Origin: Hymenobacter rubripertinctus
GTDB taxonomy: Bacteria > Bacteroidota > Bacteroidia > Cytophagales > Hymenobacteraceae
Assembly (NCBI RefSeq): GCF_003583925.1
Contig: NZ_QYCN01000020.1
Coordinates: forward strand, 1 to 33,657
Direction: 5' to 3'
Length of the DNA stretch: 33,657 nucleotides
In this document: piece after piece, positions 8,316 through 17,657 of the stretch
How positions within the stretch are numbered: the stretch's first letter is position 1
How the letters are laid out: the number at the start of each line of letters is the position of its first letter
Program-made: the position numbers and the translations under genes
Notes under the pieces: generated by a model
The model's input: only the letters and a program-made list of their open reading frames with translations
Told to the model about the DNA's origin: nothing
Databases searched by the model: none

Positions 8316-8412
8316 GCCAGGCCCCTGCTCAACCTAACGAGTGTTCGGAAGAAATTCTGCATCTTTAGGTTTCCGTCCTTTTCCCACCCTCCCCCGCCCA
8401 CCGGGCAGGTCG

Positions 8413-8429
8413 TTGCCAGTTGGTGGCAA
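8413..8429. promoter_or_regulatory. Short inverted repeat upstream of ilvE (possible operator)
   Basis: TTGCCA-N5-TGGCAA is a perfect 6-bp inverted repeat 41 bp before the ilvE ATG. Such a size would suit a dimeric regulator, but the site is single and could be chance. Confidence 0.25.
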
Positions 8430-8470
8430 GGTTTTCCCGGTAATTTTTCACCCCGCCCCACCCTTTTTCT

Positions 8471-9535
8471 ATGCTTGACACCCTGACTATCCCGACGCAG
8501 CGCACCACCAACTCCCGCCTGCCCGGGGTGGATTTCGCTAGCTTGGACTTCGGCAAAACGTTTTCCGACCACATGCTGGTGGTGGATTACCACGACGGCG
8601 AGTGGCAGGAGCCCCAGATTCTGCCCTACGGCCCGATGACCGTGAGCCCCGCCAACTCGGCCATTCACTACGGCCAGTCGATTTTCGAGGGCATGAAGGC
8701 CTATAAGAACAAGGCCGGCGAGGTATCCGTTTTCCGCCCGCTGGATAACTTCCACCGCCTCAACGCTTCGGCCGAGCGCATGTGCATGCCCGCCCTGCCG
8801 GAGGAAATATTTATGCAGGGCCTCTTGCAGCTCGTGCGCCTGGACACGGGCTGGGTGCCGGATTTTGCGGGCAGCGCCCTCTACATTCGCCCCTTCATGT
8901 TTGCCACCGACGCCATGCTGGGCGTGCGCCCTTCGGAATCGTACCGCTTCATGATTATCACCTGCCCGGTGGGCCTGTACTACCCTAAGCCGCTGCGCGT
9001 GCGCTTCGAGGAGCGCTACGTGCGCTCGGCCGAGGGCGGGGCCGGTTTTGCCAAGAACGCCGGTAACTACGGCGCGGCCATGTACCCCACCAAGCTGGGT
9101 CAGCAGGAAGGCTACAACCAGCTCATCTGGACCGATGCCTCGGAGCATAAGTACGTGGAGGAGTCGGGCACGATGAACGCCGTTTTCATCATCGATGGCC
9201 GCCTCGTAACGCCCGCCCTGAGCACCTCCATCCTCGACGGCATCACCCGCCGCAGCGTTCTCCAACTGGCCCGCGACTGGGGTATGGACGTGGAGGAGCG
9301 GAAAGTGTCAGCCCTGGAAATTCTCGACGCCCAGGCCAACGGAACCCTCCAGGAAGCCTTCGGTGTGGGCACGGCCGCTACCATTGCCTCCATTGCCGTC
9401 ATCGGCTACCAGGGCGAAGACTATACCCTGCCCGTGCCCCCGACTGATGCTTTCTCGCGCCGTGCGGCGGCAGCCCTCACGGCCATCCGCAGCGGCGAAG
9501 CCCCCGATACCCACGGCTGGATGGTGCGCGTGTAA
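8471..9535 (+). CDS. ilvE: Branched-chain amino acid aminotransferase (class IV, type II)
   Basis: A PLP enzyme that interconverts Leu, Ile and Val with their 2-oxo acids using glutamate, serving both synthesis and breakdown. The 354-residue product has the type II BCAT length. The PLP lysine is K195 in FAKNAGNYGAAM. Other hallmarks are HYGQSIFEGMKAYKN, LYIRPFMFAT, YVEESGTMNAVFI and the STSILDGITRRSVLQLA phosphate-binding region, followed by EAFGVGTAATIASI. The ATG at 8471 follows an AT-tipped leader. It lies 155 bp after the adenosyltransferase and 159 bp before prfB. Branched-chain catabolism also yields propionyl-CoA, which feeds the MutAB reaction, but that is only a pathway link. Confidence 0.96.
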   Translation: MLDTLTIPTQRTTNSRLPGVDFASLDFGKTFSDHMLVVDYHDGEWQEPQILPYGPMTVSPANSAIHYGQSIFEGMKAYKNKAGEVSVFRPLDNFHRLNASAERMCMPALPEEIFMQGLLQLVRLDTGWVPDFAGSALYIRPFMFATDAMLGVRPSESYRFMIITCPVGLYYPKPLRVRFEERYVRSAEGGAGFAKNAGNYGAAMYPTKLGQQEGYNQLIWTDASEHKYVEESGTMNAVFIIDGRLVTPALSTSILDGITRRSVLQLARDWGMDVEERKVSALEILDAQANGTLQEAFGVGTAATIASIAVIGYQGEDYTLPVPPTDAFSRRAAAALTAIRSGEAPDTHGWMVRV

Positions 9536-9594
9536 CGCCTTCCTCGTGCGCGTAACTGCCCGGCAGATGAGTCGGAGCCCGTGGCTTCGCTTCG

Positions 9595-9622
9595 TTTGCC
9601 GGGTATTTTTTTGCCACCTTTG
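9595..9622 (+). promoter_or_regulatory. Possible prfB promoter
   Basis: TTTG (9595-9598) is followed after 16 bp by CACCTTTG (9615-9622), one base off TAnnTTTG. The spacing is shorter than the usual 19-21 bp, so the call is weak. It lies 73 bp before the prfB start. Confidence 0.3.
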
Positions 9623-9694
9623 ACCTTTCTCGTTCCCGGCCCCCCGGAGTTATCCGGATGGCGGAACGTCATTTTTCATTCACACTTTTTTTCC

Positions 9695-10772
9695 ATGACC
9701 TACGACCAGGTGAAGGAGTTGAAGGGCCGCGCTGAGGCCCTGAGGAGGTATCTTTGACTACGATACCCGCAAAGAACAGGTAGAAGAAATTGAGGCCCAG
9801 ACCACCGCGCCCGGCTTCTGGGACGACTCGAAACAGGCCGAAGCCACCATGCGCGAGCTAAAGGGCATCAAGGTCTGGACCGACGACTACGAGGGCGTAT
9901 CCAAGCAGGTCGACGACGTGGAGGTGCTCTACGAGTTTCACCGCGAAGGCGACGTGCCCGAGGAGGAGATGCAGCGCGAATTCAAAGTCGCCGAGCAGTC
10001 GGTGGAGCGCCTGGAATTCAAGCGCATGCTCTCCGACGAGGAGGACCAGCTTTCCGCCGTCATCGACATCAACCCCGGGGCCGGTGGTACCGAAAGCCAG
10101 GACTGGGCCGAGATGCTCATGCGCATGTACATCATGTGGGGCGAGAAGCAGGGCTTCACCGTGCGCCAGCTCAGCTACCAGCCCGGGGAAGGGGCCGGCA
10201 TCAAATCTGCCTCCCTGGAAATCGACGGCCAGTTTGCCTACGGCTACCTGAAAAGCGAAATCGGGGTGCACCGGCTGGTGCGCATGTCACCCTTCGACAG
10301 CAGCGGCCGGCGGCATACCTCCTTCGCCTCCGTGTTTGCCTACCCGGTGATTGATGACACCATCAACATTGAAATCAACCCGGCCGACATCAGCTGGGAC
10401 ACGTTCCGGGCGGGTGGGGCCGGCGGCCAGAACGTGAACAAGGTGGAAACGGCCGTCCGCCTGACCCACGCCCCGTCCGGCATCATCATCGCCGTCCAGA
10501 TTGAGCGCAGCCAGCTCATGAACAAGGAACACGCGCTACGCATGCTCAAGTCCCGTCTCTACCAGATCGAGATGGACAAGCGCAACGCCGCCCGCGACGT
10601 GGTGGAAGCCGGCAAGAAGCGCATCGACTTCGGCTCCCAGATCCGCAACTACGTGCTCCACCCCTACAAGCTCATCAAGGACCTGCGCACCGGCATTGAG
10701 CGCACCGACGTGCAGAACGTGCTGGACGGAGACCTGGAGGAGTATATCAAGGGGTATCTGATGCAGAGCTAG
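9695..10772 (+). CDS. prfB: Peptide chain release factor 2, with programmed +1 frameshift
   Basis: RF2 reads UAA and UGA stop codons and triggers peptidyl-tRNA hydrolysis. Reading starts at the ATG at 9695 ([20 protein letters not shown]) and hits an in-frame TGA at 9755-9757 inside AGGAGG-TAT-CTT-TGA-C, the classical autoregulatory site: an SD-like AGGAGG three bases before the CTT-TGA slip. A +1 shift continues in the frame from 9756 ([11 protein letters not shown]...) to the stop at 10770-10772, giving about 358 residues. The second part has the SPF recognition motif ([12 protein letters not shown]) and GGQ ([13 protein letters not shown]). The gene is followed 13 bp later by a strong terminator shared with the convergent susD-like gene. 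This is a normal functional gene, not a pseudogene. Confidence 0.97.
9743..9758 (+). promoter_or_regulatory. prfB +1 frameshift site
   Basis: AGGAGGTATCTTTGAC combines an internal SD-like stimulator (9743-9748), the slippery CTT (9752-9754) and the TGA stop followed by C. When RF2 is scarce the ribosome shifts +1 and completes RF2. Confidence 0.97.
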
Positions 10773-10785
10773 TGTTAGCTTATAG

Positions 10786-10829
10786 CCACAAAAAAAGCCC
10801 TCCGCATCTGCGGAGGGCTTTTTTTGTGG
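10786..10829. terminator. Bidirectional terminator between prfB and the SusD gene
   Basis: The core GCCCTCCGC/GCGGAGGGC pairs perfectly around ATCT. It is flanked by A7 on the left and T7 on the right, extended by CCACA/TGTGG. Lying between convergent genes, it can serve both. Confidence 0.95.
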
Positions 10830-10843
10830 GCTTGTAATACAGC

Positions 10844-12208
10844 TTACGGATTAGCTACGTCCCACTGAACTTCAGCAAAAGGAAGCGGCATTTGCTCCAA
10901 AATACTCGTCTTTTTGCCATCGGAAGTCGTTTCCGGGGTGATGTCACCCAAACGGTTCAGACGACGCAAATCAACCCAGCGCTGGCCTTCATAGAAGAGC
11001 GAGTAGCGGCGATGATAGAGAATCTCGTTCAGCAACTTTGCATCCGAATCAGCAACGGTAACGGGAGCTACTTTGTAGAAGTTCGCCAGTACGTTGATGG
11101 CAGCTACGGCATCGGCTTTTTTACCGGTATTGAGGTAGGCCTCGGCCGCAATCAGGATGAGCTCCTCGTTCTTGATAACCGGAATCGGAGCAGTGTTGTT
11201 GGCGTAGAGCGCTGGCTCATACTCCGAGCTCAAGCCCGTAGTGGAACGCAGGTCGCGCTTGCGCACTTTGCTGATCCGGGTATCGCCGGGGCGGATATCG
11301 GTTACGAAAGAAGGATGTGCTACCACGACCGTAGAACCTTTGCTGTTCACTACCTGGAACAGGGAGTTGAACACATCTGGACTCGCTCCGCCGTAGTTGA
11401 ACGACGGACCAGCCGTAGGCGCAGCCGTTAAGCTGAAGAAGCTGGCCTGTACTGCCGTCAGTGCTTCTGCATAGCTATTGGAGCGAATTGCCGTGCGAGC
11501 TGCCAACGCCCGGTTGAACTGCAACATGGTGGCCGGCGTCTTGAAATTGGTGAAGCCGGATGGTACCGGAAACGGCAGCGTAGCCCCCGCATTGGCAAAC
11601 TGGCTGGCACCCAGGTCCAGCTTTGCCTTGATAGCAGCTAGTACTTCCGGATACGGCTTGATTTTGCCCGGCTTCAAAGGATCAGTCACGTCAATCCGCA
11701 AACCATTCTTGTATTGCAGATCCGACAGAATCAGCATAGCGTACGCTTCAGCCGTATTGGCGAAGCCCAGGTAGCCATTACGCTGCTCGTCGGAAATCTG
11801 CGGGCTCTTAGCAGCTGCATCCGCCAGGGTACGGGCCGTGCGGCGGGCAGAGGAGTACGAACCGAAATAACCACTCAGGTAGTTGGCATTGTCGATGGGC
11901 TGAATGCCCAGCAACTCCGTCACGTAACGGTTGTCCGAGGTCGACAACACATAAATTTCCCGGCCAATTACGCCCGGCACCTGGTAAGCCAGCAGAATAC
12001 CCTGTCCGGTACCGCTACCATTGGTACGGATGTCGGAAAAAGTACCCGTGGCCAGAAAGTCCAGCTGCGATTTGGTTGGGTTATCCAGGAAGGAGGTGCG
12101 GTCCGGAAAGTTGGGGTCCGTCACATCGTCCAGTTCAAAGAAACTGCACGACCCTAAGGACAGCACCATACCACCCAGGCACAATGCTTTGGTTAAATTT
12201 TTATACAT
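10844..12208 (-). CDS. SusD/RagB family nutrient-binding outer-membrane lipoprotein
   Basis: SusD-like lipoproteins sit on the cell surface and form the lid of a SusC TonB-dependent transporter, capturing glycans, peptides or other nutrients. The 454-residue product has a lipoprotein signal with lipobox LGS-C (C21), followed by acidic residues. The RagB/SusD C-terminal pattern is clear: LILIAAEAYLNTGKKADAVAAIN and EILYHRRYSLFYEGQRWVDLRRLNRL. Its start is 44 bp after the stop of the SusC gene upstream, forming the normal susC-susD operon. No glycoside hydrolase, peptidase or regulator accompanies the pair, so the substrate is unknown. The coding sequence is noticeably less GC-rich than neighbouring genes. 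Confidence 0.95.
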   Translation of the reverse strand: MYKNLTKALCLGGMVLSLGSCSFFELDDVTDPNFPDRTSFLDNPTKSQLDFLATGTFSDIRTNGSGTGQGILLAYQVPGVIGREIYVLSTSDNRYVTELLGIQPIDNANYLSGYFGSYSSARRTARTLADAAAKSPQISDEQRNGYLGFANTAEAYAMLILSDLQYKNGLRIDVTDPLKPGKIKPYPEVLAAIKAKLDLGASQFANAGATLPFPVPSGFTNFKTPATMLQFNRALAARTAIRSNSYAEALTAVQASFFSLTAAPTAGPSFNYGGASPDVFNSLFQVVNSKGSTVVVAHPSFVTDIRPGDTRISKVRKRDLRSTTGLSSEYEPALYANNTAPIPVIKNEELILIAAEAYLNTGKKADAVAAINVLANFYKVAPVTVADSDAKLLNEILYHRRYSLFYEGQRWVDLRRLNRLGDITPETTSDGKKTSILEQMPLPFAEVQWDVANP

Positions 12209-12252
12209 CTGCTTCAGCGAAGTTAAGAGAGGAAGGAATGACCAGGGTTGGC

Positions 12253-15231
12253 TTAAAAATCGACGGCCAAGTGGAAGAACATGCGCCGGGAGCTAGGGAA
12301 AGCGGCCAGGTCAATGTTTCCTCCTACCGGGCGGCTACCGAAAGTAGAAACTTCCGGATCATAGCCTCCTTTATAAGGTGTGATCAGCAGTAAGTTGTTC
12401 CCGGAAACCCCGATTTTTACGCGCTCTACTGCTCGGCCCAAAGTGCCGCCCAACGCTTCCTTCTTGAAGGTGTAGTACAAGGAAACCTCCCGCAGCTTCA
12501 TGTAGCTGGCATCCTGAATAAACCCTTCAGTACCCTGATTGTAGCGACGCTCCCCCAGGGTGGTTACTGTACCGTCGGCGGCAGTCTCTGGGGCATTGCT
12601 GTAATCCTTGGTCGTACCCCCTTCGTCGTAGAGCAGTTGGGTCAGCGTGCTGTTGTAACCGCCCTCTTTCACGTGAATCAGGAAAGAGAAGTCGATGTTC
12701 TTCAGAATGGTGAAGTTGTTAGCAAACGTCATCTGGTATTTCGGCTGCGACTCCTCGTAAGGGGTCAGCTCGCCGTTGACCAGCGGGGCACCGAACCAGC
12801 GGGTCGGCGACTCGTTGAGCTTGAGCTGATTCCGCCCGAAGGAGTTCCCGAAGCCTGGACCTACGATCTGCGTTCCAACGTCCAGCTTGGTTACCTCCGT
12901 ACGGTTGAACCAGAACTGCGTACGGTTGGTATAGCGGAAGTTGGGCTGATCAACCGCCGTTACTGCCAGGCCCAGTTCGATGCCCTTATTGACCATGTCG
13001 CCAATCGGGAAACCAGTTACACTGGTAGCGCCAGTGGAGGGTGCCAGTGGGAAAGTCAGGATAAGACCCTTTACGTTTTTGCGGTAAGCGGTAGCCTCCA
13101 GCGTCAGACGATTTTCCAGGAAGCCCAGGTCAATGCCGCCTTCCAGCTCGGTAGCCCGTTCCGGAGCCACTTTATCATAACCGATGAGCGTGGAATTCCG
13201 CAGGCCTAAGCGGTTGTCGACGCTAACGCTCAACAGGCGGCTGAAATAGTCGCCGAAACCTGCTGGTCCGCCGGTTTCCCCGTACGCAGCCCGAATCTTG
13301 AACTGGCTGATCGGGTCAACCGTCCAGAAATCGAAGTTGGCGATGTTTACGGCCAACGAGGCTTTCGGGAAGTAGTAGAGCTTGTTTTCTTCCGAATTCA
13401 AAGTACTCTTATCCGCCCGGATACCTACCGTGGCAACCACTTTGTCATCAAAGTTAGCTTCCTGCTGGAAGTAAGCGCCCACGTCGGTATTGCGCGTGAA
13501 AGACTGACCCAGGGTCTGGATTTTAGCCAGCGCCGGGTTGCGCGTGCCGGGAATCAGACCTTCCCCTTGGGTGTAGGAGCCGTCAAAGTTCTGCGTCAAG
13601 CGCACGAAACCACCCTGCGACGTGAGGCCTATTTTACCAATCTGATGATTCAATACCAGAATGGTATTCAGGTTGGTGTTGAGCTGCCGGTTTTTGGAAT
13701 ACCGGGAAGCACCCGGGTTAGCATTGGCCCGCTGAGACTGCAAGTCATCCGGCAGATATAGTTCCTGCTCCGTCAGGGTGTAATCGACACCCCCCTGCAC
13801 GTTGAGCCGCAACGAAGTGCGGTCGTTACGCAGGAAGTAATAGTTGAGCGTTCCGGTCTGGATGAAGCGGTTGGTTTTCTCGTCGTTTACCGCCCGGTCG
13901 CGGATGGCCAGCGGGTTTTCGCCGCCGTACTCGTTGTCCGGATACACGCCGTTCACCGGGAATAGGTTGGCGTAGCTCGGCAAGTAGGGCAACGCGTAGC
14001 TTACCGAAGCGTCGTTGTTGGCGTTGTTGGTAAAGCCCCGCTGGTTCGACGCGTTGGTGTAGTTGGTTTGCGTGCCGATTTCCAGGTTCTTGGTAATGTC
14101 GGCGTTCAGGTTGGCCCGGATAGAACTGCGGCGGAAGCCCAGATTCTTCACGATGCTGCCTTCGTCGGCATTCGAGCCCGAGATGTAGTAGCGAATTTTA
14201 TCACTACCGCCCGAAACGTTGAGGTTGGTATTGCTCAGGAAACCGACGTTGCCGAAAATCTCGTCTTCGTAGTCGTAGATCTGCCCGGCGGCCTGCGCGG
14301 CATTCAGACGCGCTATTTCACCGGCTACGGTACCCGTACCACGGAGGCGGCCGAAGTTACGGATTTTGCTCTCAGTCCAGTCTTCCTGGCCCAACCGGCG
14401 CAGAATGGTGGCAACGCCAACATCCTGACGGAAGCCAACCTGAGTGCGGCCGGATTTGCCACGCTTGGTGGTAATGATGATTACGCCGTTGTTGGCCCGC
14501 GTACCATAAATAGCGGCGGCCGACGACCCTTTCAGAACTTCGATCGACTCGATGTCGTCCGGGTTGATGTCCGACATCCGGTTGGTGGAACCGTCCTGGC
14601 GGTTGCCACCGGCGGCGGTGAAGGCGTTGGAGCCCCGACCCGAATCGTAGGAGGAGTTGTTGGCGTACACTCCATCAATGATGTAGAGGGGTTCCGTGCT
14701 GTTGGAAATTGAGGACGGCCCGCGCAGCTGCACCGACAGACCACCACCCGGCGCACCACTGTTCTGGGTGATAACGGCCCCGGACAGCTTGCCATACATG
14801 GCCTGGTCCACGGTAGCGGCCCGCGTGTTGCCAACCAGCTCCTTAGCCGAAATAGAGGCAACGTTGTTGGCCAGGTTGGAGCGCTTCACGTTGGAAGCCA
14901 GACCACTTACCACCACCTCGCCTAACTGCTTGGAGTCGGTAACCAGCCCGATGTCAATGGAGGAGGAAGTTCCGATAGGACGCTCTATCGGAAGAAATCC
15001 AATAGAAGAAAATGTTAGCGTACTGGCGGAGGCCGGTGCGCTAAGCGTGTACGAGCCATCGGAGTTGGTTGACACCCCGATGGTCGTACCCTTCACAAGT
15101 ACCGTTACCCCCGGCAGTCCCTGACCGGTTTCCCGATCAGTTACCCGGCCGGAGATTTGCCGATCTTGTGCGGCCGCCTGCTGCAACAGGGCGGGCGCGA
15201 CCAGAGCCGCAGTTAATAAAATTTTCCGCAT
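12253..15231 (-). CDS. SusC/RagA family TonB-linked outer-membrane transporter
   Basis: SusC proteins import large nutrients through a plugged 22-strand barrel using TonB energy. From the ATG at 15231 the product has 992 residues: signal peptide MRKILLTAALVAPALLQQAAAQ, a carboxypeptidase-regulatory-like domain (~25-100, ISGRVTDRETGQGLPGVTV), and a plug domain (~110-240) with the SusC hallmark EPLYIIDGVY and the SIEVLKGSSAAAIYGTRANNGVIIITTKRG stretch. A beta-barrel follows, ending in FFHLAVDF with an aromatic C-terminus as expected for BAM insertion. The open frame extends 25 residues upstream, but those precede the signal peptide and are rejected. No STN domain is present, so sigma/anti-sigma control through this protein is unlikely. 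It is followed by the SusD gene. Confidence 0.96.
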   Translation of the reverse strand: MRKILLTAALVAPALLQQAAAQDRQISGRVTDRETGQGLPGVTVLVKGTTIGVSTNSDGSYTLSAPASASTLTFSSIGFLPIERPIGTSSSIDIGLVTDSKQLGEVVVSGLASNVKRSNLANNVASISAKELVGNTRAATVDQAMYGKLSGAVITQNSGAPGGGLSVQLRGPSSISNSTEPLYIIDGVYANNSSYDSGRGSNAFTAAGGNRQDGSTNRMSDINPDDIESIEVLKGSSAAAIYGTRANNGVIIITTKRGKSGRTQVGFRQDVGVATILRRLGQEDWTESKIRNFGRLRGTGTVAGEIARLNAAQAAGQIYDYEDEIFGNVGFLSNTNLNVSGGSDKIRYYISGSNADEGSIVKNLGFRRSSIRANLNADITKNLEIGTQTNYTNASNQRGFTNNANNDASVSYALPYLPSYANLFPVNGVYPDNEYGGENPLAIRDRAVNDEKTNRFIQTGTLNYYFLRNDRTSLRLNVQGGVDYTLTEQELYLPDDLQSQRANANPGASRYSKNRQLNTNLNTILVLNHQIGKIGLTSQGGFVRLTQNFDGSYTQGEGLIPGTRNPALAKIQTLGQSFTRNTDVGAYFQQEANFDDKVVATVGIRADKSTLNSEENKLYYFPKASLAVNIANFDFWTVDPISQFKIRAAYGETGGPAGFGDYFSRLLSVSVDNRLGLRNSTLIGYDKVAPERATELEGGIDLGFLENRLTLEATAYRKNVKGLILTFPLAPSTGATSVTGFPIGDMVNKGIELGLAVTAVDQPNFRYTNRTQFWFNRTEVTKLDVGTQIVGPGFGNSFGRNQLKLNESPTRWFGAPLVNGELTPYEESQPKYQMTFANNFTILKNIDFSFLIHVKEGGYNSTLTQLLYDEGGTTKDYSNAPETAADGTVTTLGERRYNQGTEGFIQDASYMKLREVSLYYTFKKEALGGTLGRAVERVKIGVSGNNLLLITPYKGGYDPEVSTFGSRPVGGNIDLAAFPSSRRMFFHLAVDF

Positions 15232-15454
15232 GTGAGTGAAAAAGTGTTTAGTGAGATTAAACTGGCTTCCAAGGTAAGATTTGTTGTTGGAATTGAAAAA
15301 AATCAAACGCTGATCCTACTTGCTGCTAAAAGTAGTCAACTATGGTAACATTTATTGAAAGTCCTGCAAAGAAGCGTCAACTGAACTGTATTCAGGCTGA
15401 TCTTCCTGAAAAAGAAACATTATTGACTGCCAAAAATCCAAAATTATGCCGCTT

Positions 15455-16957
15455 TCAGTAACTACAGCCCTCCAACAGTCCGTCGGCTAGGGTCCGGTCA
15501 TTGCTCAGGCGCGGCACCTTATTCTGCCCACCCAGCTTGCCGTGGCGTTTCATATAATGCCGGAAAGCGCCAGCGGGCAACGGGGTGAGCCGCAACGGAA
15601 CCAGGATATTACCTGCCAGCAGGTCATTGTAGTAGGTATTGCGCTGCCGCAAACCCGCGTCGAGGGTGGCCGCAAAAGCGGCGGTGTCGTGGGGCGGGCG
15701 GGCGAATTCGACGAGCCACTCGTGGCGGGAGGCCACGGCGGGGTCGTCGCTGATCAGGGGAGCGACGGTGAACTCGACTACCTCCACTTCCGGGTGCTGG
15801 CGCATAGCGTCGCGCAGAGCCTGCTCCACTTCCTCCCCGATGACATGCTCGCCGAAAGCGGACAGAAAATGCTTGATGCGGCCCGATACCACCACCCGAA
15901 ACGGATACCGGCTCACGAACCGGACCGTATCGCCGAGACTGTAGCCCCAGAGCCCGGCGTTGCTGGTGAGCACCAGCGCGTACTGCCGGTCCAGTTCTAC
16001 CTCGGCCAGGGTCAGGCGGGGCGGGTTGGGCTCAAAAAACCGCTCCGCCGGGACAAATTCGTAGAAAATACCGGCGTTCAGCAGCAGCAGCAGACCGGGG
16101 TTGCCAGGCTCATCCTGGAAGGCCAGGAAGCCCTCGGAGGCCGGAAACAGCTCCACGCTGTCAACGGGACGGCCAATGGTGTCGAAGAGTTTTTTGCGGT
16201 AAGGCTCGAAATTCACCCCGCCGTACACGAACAGGTCGAACTGCGGAAACACCTCCCCTACCGGCCGGCCGGTGCGGGCCACAATCCGGTCGAAGTACAT
16301 CTGCACCCAGGGCGGAATCCCCGAAATGAGCGTCATCGGGGCCGGCAGCGTTTCGTCCACGATGCGGTCGAGCTTGGTTTCCCAGTCCTCGATGCAGTTG
16401 GTTTCGTGGCCCGGCAACTGGTTGCGGCGCAGATAGGCCGGGACGTGGTGGTTGACGATGCCCGAGAGCCGGCCCACGGGCAGGCCATTGACCCGCTCCA
16501 GTTCCGGGGAGCCCGAGAGAAACATCATCTTCCCGTCGAGAAAACGGCTTTTCCCGGTGCGGTGTACGTAGTGGAGCAGCGCGTCGCGGGCTCCGTTGAG
16601 GTGGTTGGGAATACTCGCCTGGGTGAGCGGAATGTACTTGGCCCCGGAGGTAGTGCCGCTGGTTTTGGCCAGATACAGCGGTCGGCCCGGCCAGAGCACC
16701 TCCGCCTCGCCGGCTTTCACGCGCTCGAAATAGGGCTTTAAGGCCTCATAGTCGCGGATGGGGACGCGGACGGCCAGGTCCTGGGCGGTGCGGGCGGAGG
16801 CCAGGTCGTGGTCGTGGCCGAAGGCGGTGCGGGCGCCCTGGGCCAGCAAGTCGCGCAGCACCCGCTGCTGGGTACCGATGGGGTCCTGCTGCCAGCGGCG
16901 GTACTGCTGCGCCACGTAAGCGGCCAGGGGTCGGGACAGGGAGGATTTCAGGCCCAT
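15455..16957 (-). CDS. GH3 family (acyl-acid amido synthetase-like) protein
   Basis: GH3 proteins are adenylate-forming enzymes; plant members conjugate jasmonate or auxin to amino acids, while the role of the bacterial members, frequent in Bacteroidota, is not established. The 500-residue product shows the ATP-binding motif YLAKTSGTTSGAKYIPLT (near residue 120), FVYGGVNFEPYRKKLF, ELFPASEGFLAFQ, and GLWGYSLGDTVRFVSRYPFRVVVSGRIKHFLSAFGEHV, which carries the adenylation Asp and hinge region. I chose the ATG at 16957 (MGLKSSLSRPLAAYV), matching the usual family start; an upstream ATG at 17023 would add 22 unrelated residues. It is alone; the SusC gene downstream has its own 220-bp leader. Confidence 0.93.
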   Translation of the reverse strand: MGLKSSLSRPLAAYVAQQYRRWQQDPIGTQQRVLRDLLAQGARTAFGHDHDLASARTAQDLAVRVPIRDYEALKPYFERVKAGEAEVLWPGRPLYLAKTSGTTSGAKYIPLTQASIPNHLNGARDALLHYVHRTGKSRFLDGKMMFLSGSPELERVNGLPVGRLSGIVNHHVPAYLRRNQLPGHETNCIEDWETKLDRIVDETLPAPMTLISGIPPWVQMYFDRIVARTGRPVGEVFPQFDLFVYGGVNFEPYRKKLFDTIGRPVDSVELFPASEGFLAFQDEPGNPGLLLLLNAGIFYEFVPAERFFEPNPPRLTLAEVELDRQYALVLTSNAGLWGYSLGDTVRFVSRYPFRVVVSGRIKHFLSAFGEHVIGEEVEQALRDAMRQHPEVEVVEFTVAPLISDDPAVASRHEWLVEFARPPHDTAAFAATLDAGLRQRNTYYNDLLAGNILVPLRLTPLPAGAFRHYMKRHGKLGGQNKVPRLSNDRTLADGLLEGCSY

Positions 16958-17136
16958 CGGCAGTAGCTGAACTAGTAAAGAGTCTAATATGGGGTAGCAT
17001 CCGGCAGCTTGCTGCTCTGGCAACGACTGGCGCGGGAATCAGGGACAATGAAGCTCTCTTCTCATCTTTCTGTACGCTTCTGCCGTACCCTGTTCGGTAA
17101 ACTTACCATTTCCTCTCATACTCAAAACAATTCCTT

Positions 17137-17565
17137 ATGACGCATCAACGAGGCAACGCTGTTTGGAACGGCGACATTAAAGGCAGCGGCGAACTTTCGA
17201 CCCAGAGCGGTACGGTGCAGGCGCCCTATTCGGTTGGGGCCCGCTTTGAAGGCGAGAAGGGCACGAACCCGGAAGAACTCATCGGGGCAGCCCACGCCGG
17301 CTGTTTCACCATGTTCCTGACCGGTAACCTGACCAAGGCTGGCAAGCAGGTCCAGCAGATCCGGACCGAATCGAAGGTGACGCTCGACACGTCGGGCGAC
17401 GTGCCGAAAGTCGTTAAAATCAGCCTCAGCACCGAGGGCGAGGTGGCAGGCCTCTCGCAGGAGGAGTTTCAGCAGCAGGCCGAGTATGCCAAGGAAAACT
17501 GCCCCATGTCGGTGCTGTTGAAAGGCGTGCCCGAAATGGAGCTGGCCTCGGCCAAGCTCAAGTAA
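17137..17565 (+). CDS. OsmC family peroxiredoxin (first of two tandem copies)
   Basis: OsmC/Ohr proteins reduce organic hydroperoxides with two cysteines. The 142-residue product has both: C56 in AAHAGCFTMF and C122 in KENCPMSVLL, with the conserved NPEELIGAAHA lead-in. VTLDTSGDVPKVVKISLSTEGEVAGLS matches the OsmC subgroup (salt/osmotic inducible, YhfA-like layout) rather than Ohr. It starts with ATG at 17137. A strong terminator follows, so the second copy, 93 bp downstream, is at least partly independent. The paralogue shares most of the sequence, indicating a tandem duplication that has since diverged. Confidence 0.95.
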   Translation: MTHQRGNAVWNGDIKGSGELSTQSGTVQAPYSVGARFEGEKGTNPEELIGAAHAGCFTMFLTGNLTKAGKQVQQIRTESKVTLDTSGDVPKVVKISLSTEGEVAGLSQEEFQQQAEYAKENCPMSVLLKGVPEMELASAKLK

Positions 17566-17576
17566 ACGACCGTAGC

Positions 17577-17621
17577 CGGCGCGGCGGGTGGGCAGTAGCC
17601 GGTCCGCCGCGCCGTTTTTTT
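17577..17621 (+). terminator. Intrinsic terminator between the two OsmC genes
   Basis: Arms CGGCGCGGCGG (17577-17587) and CCGCCGCGCCG (17604-17614) pair perfectly over 11 bp and are followed by T7 (17615-17621). It lies 12 bp after the first OsmC stop. Confidence 0.92.
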
Positions 17622-17657
17622 GCCCGCGGGCATTTCACTTTTTCAAGGAATTACCAC

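Noticed and set aside
9695..9757. Apparent frameshift that would make prfB a pseudogene
   Set aside because: The in-frame TGA lies in the canonical RF2 recoding site (AGGAGG-TATCTTTGAC) and the rest of the gene is intact.
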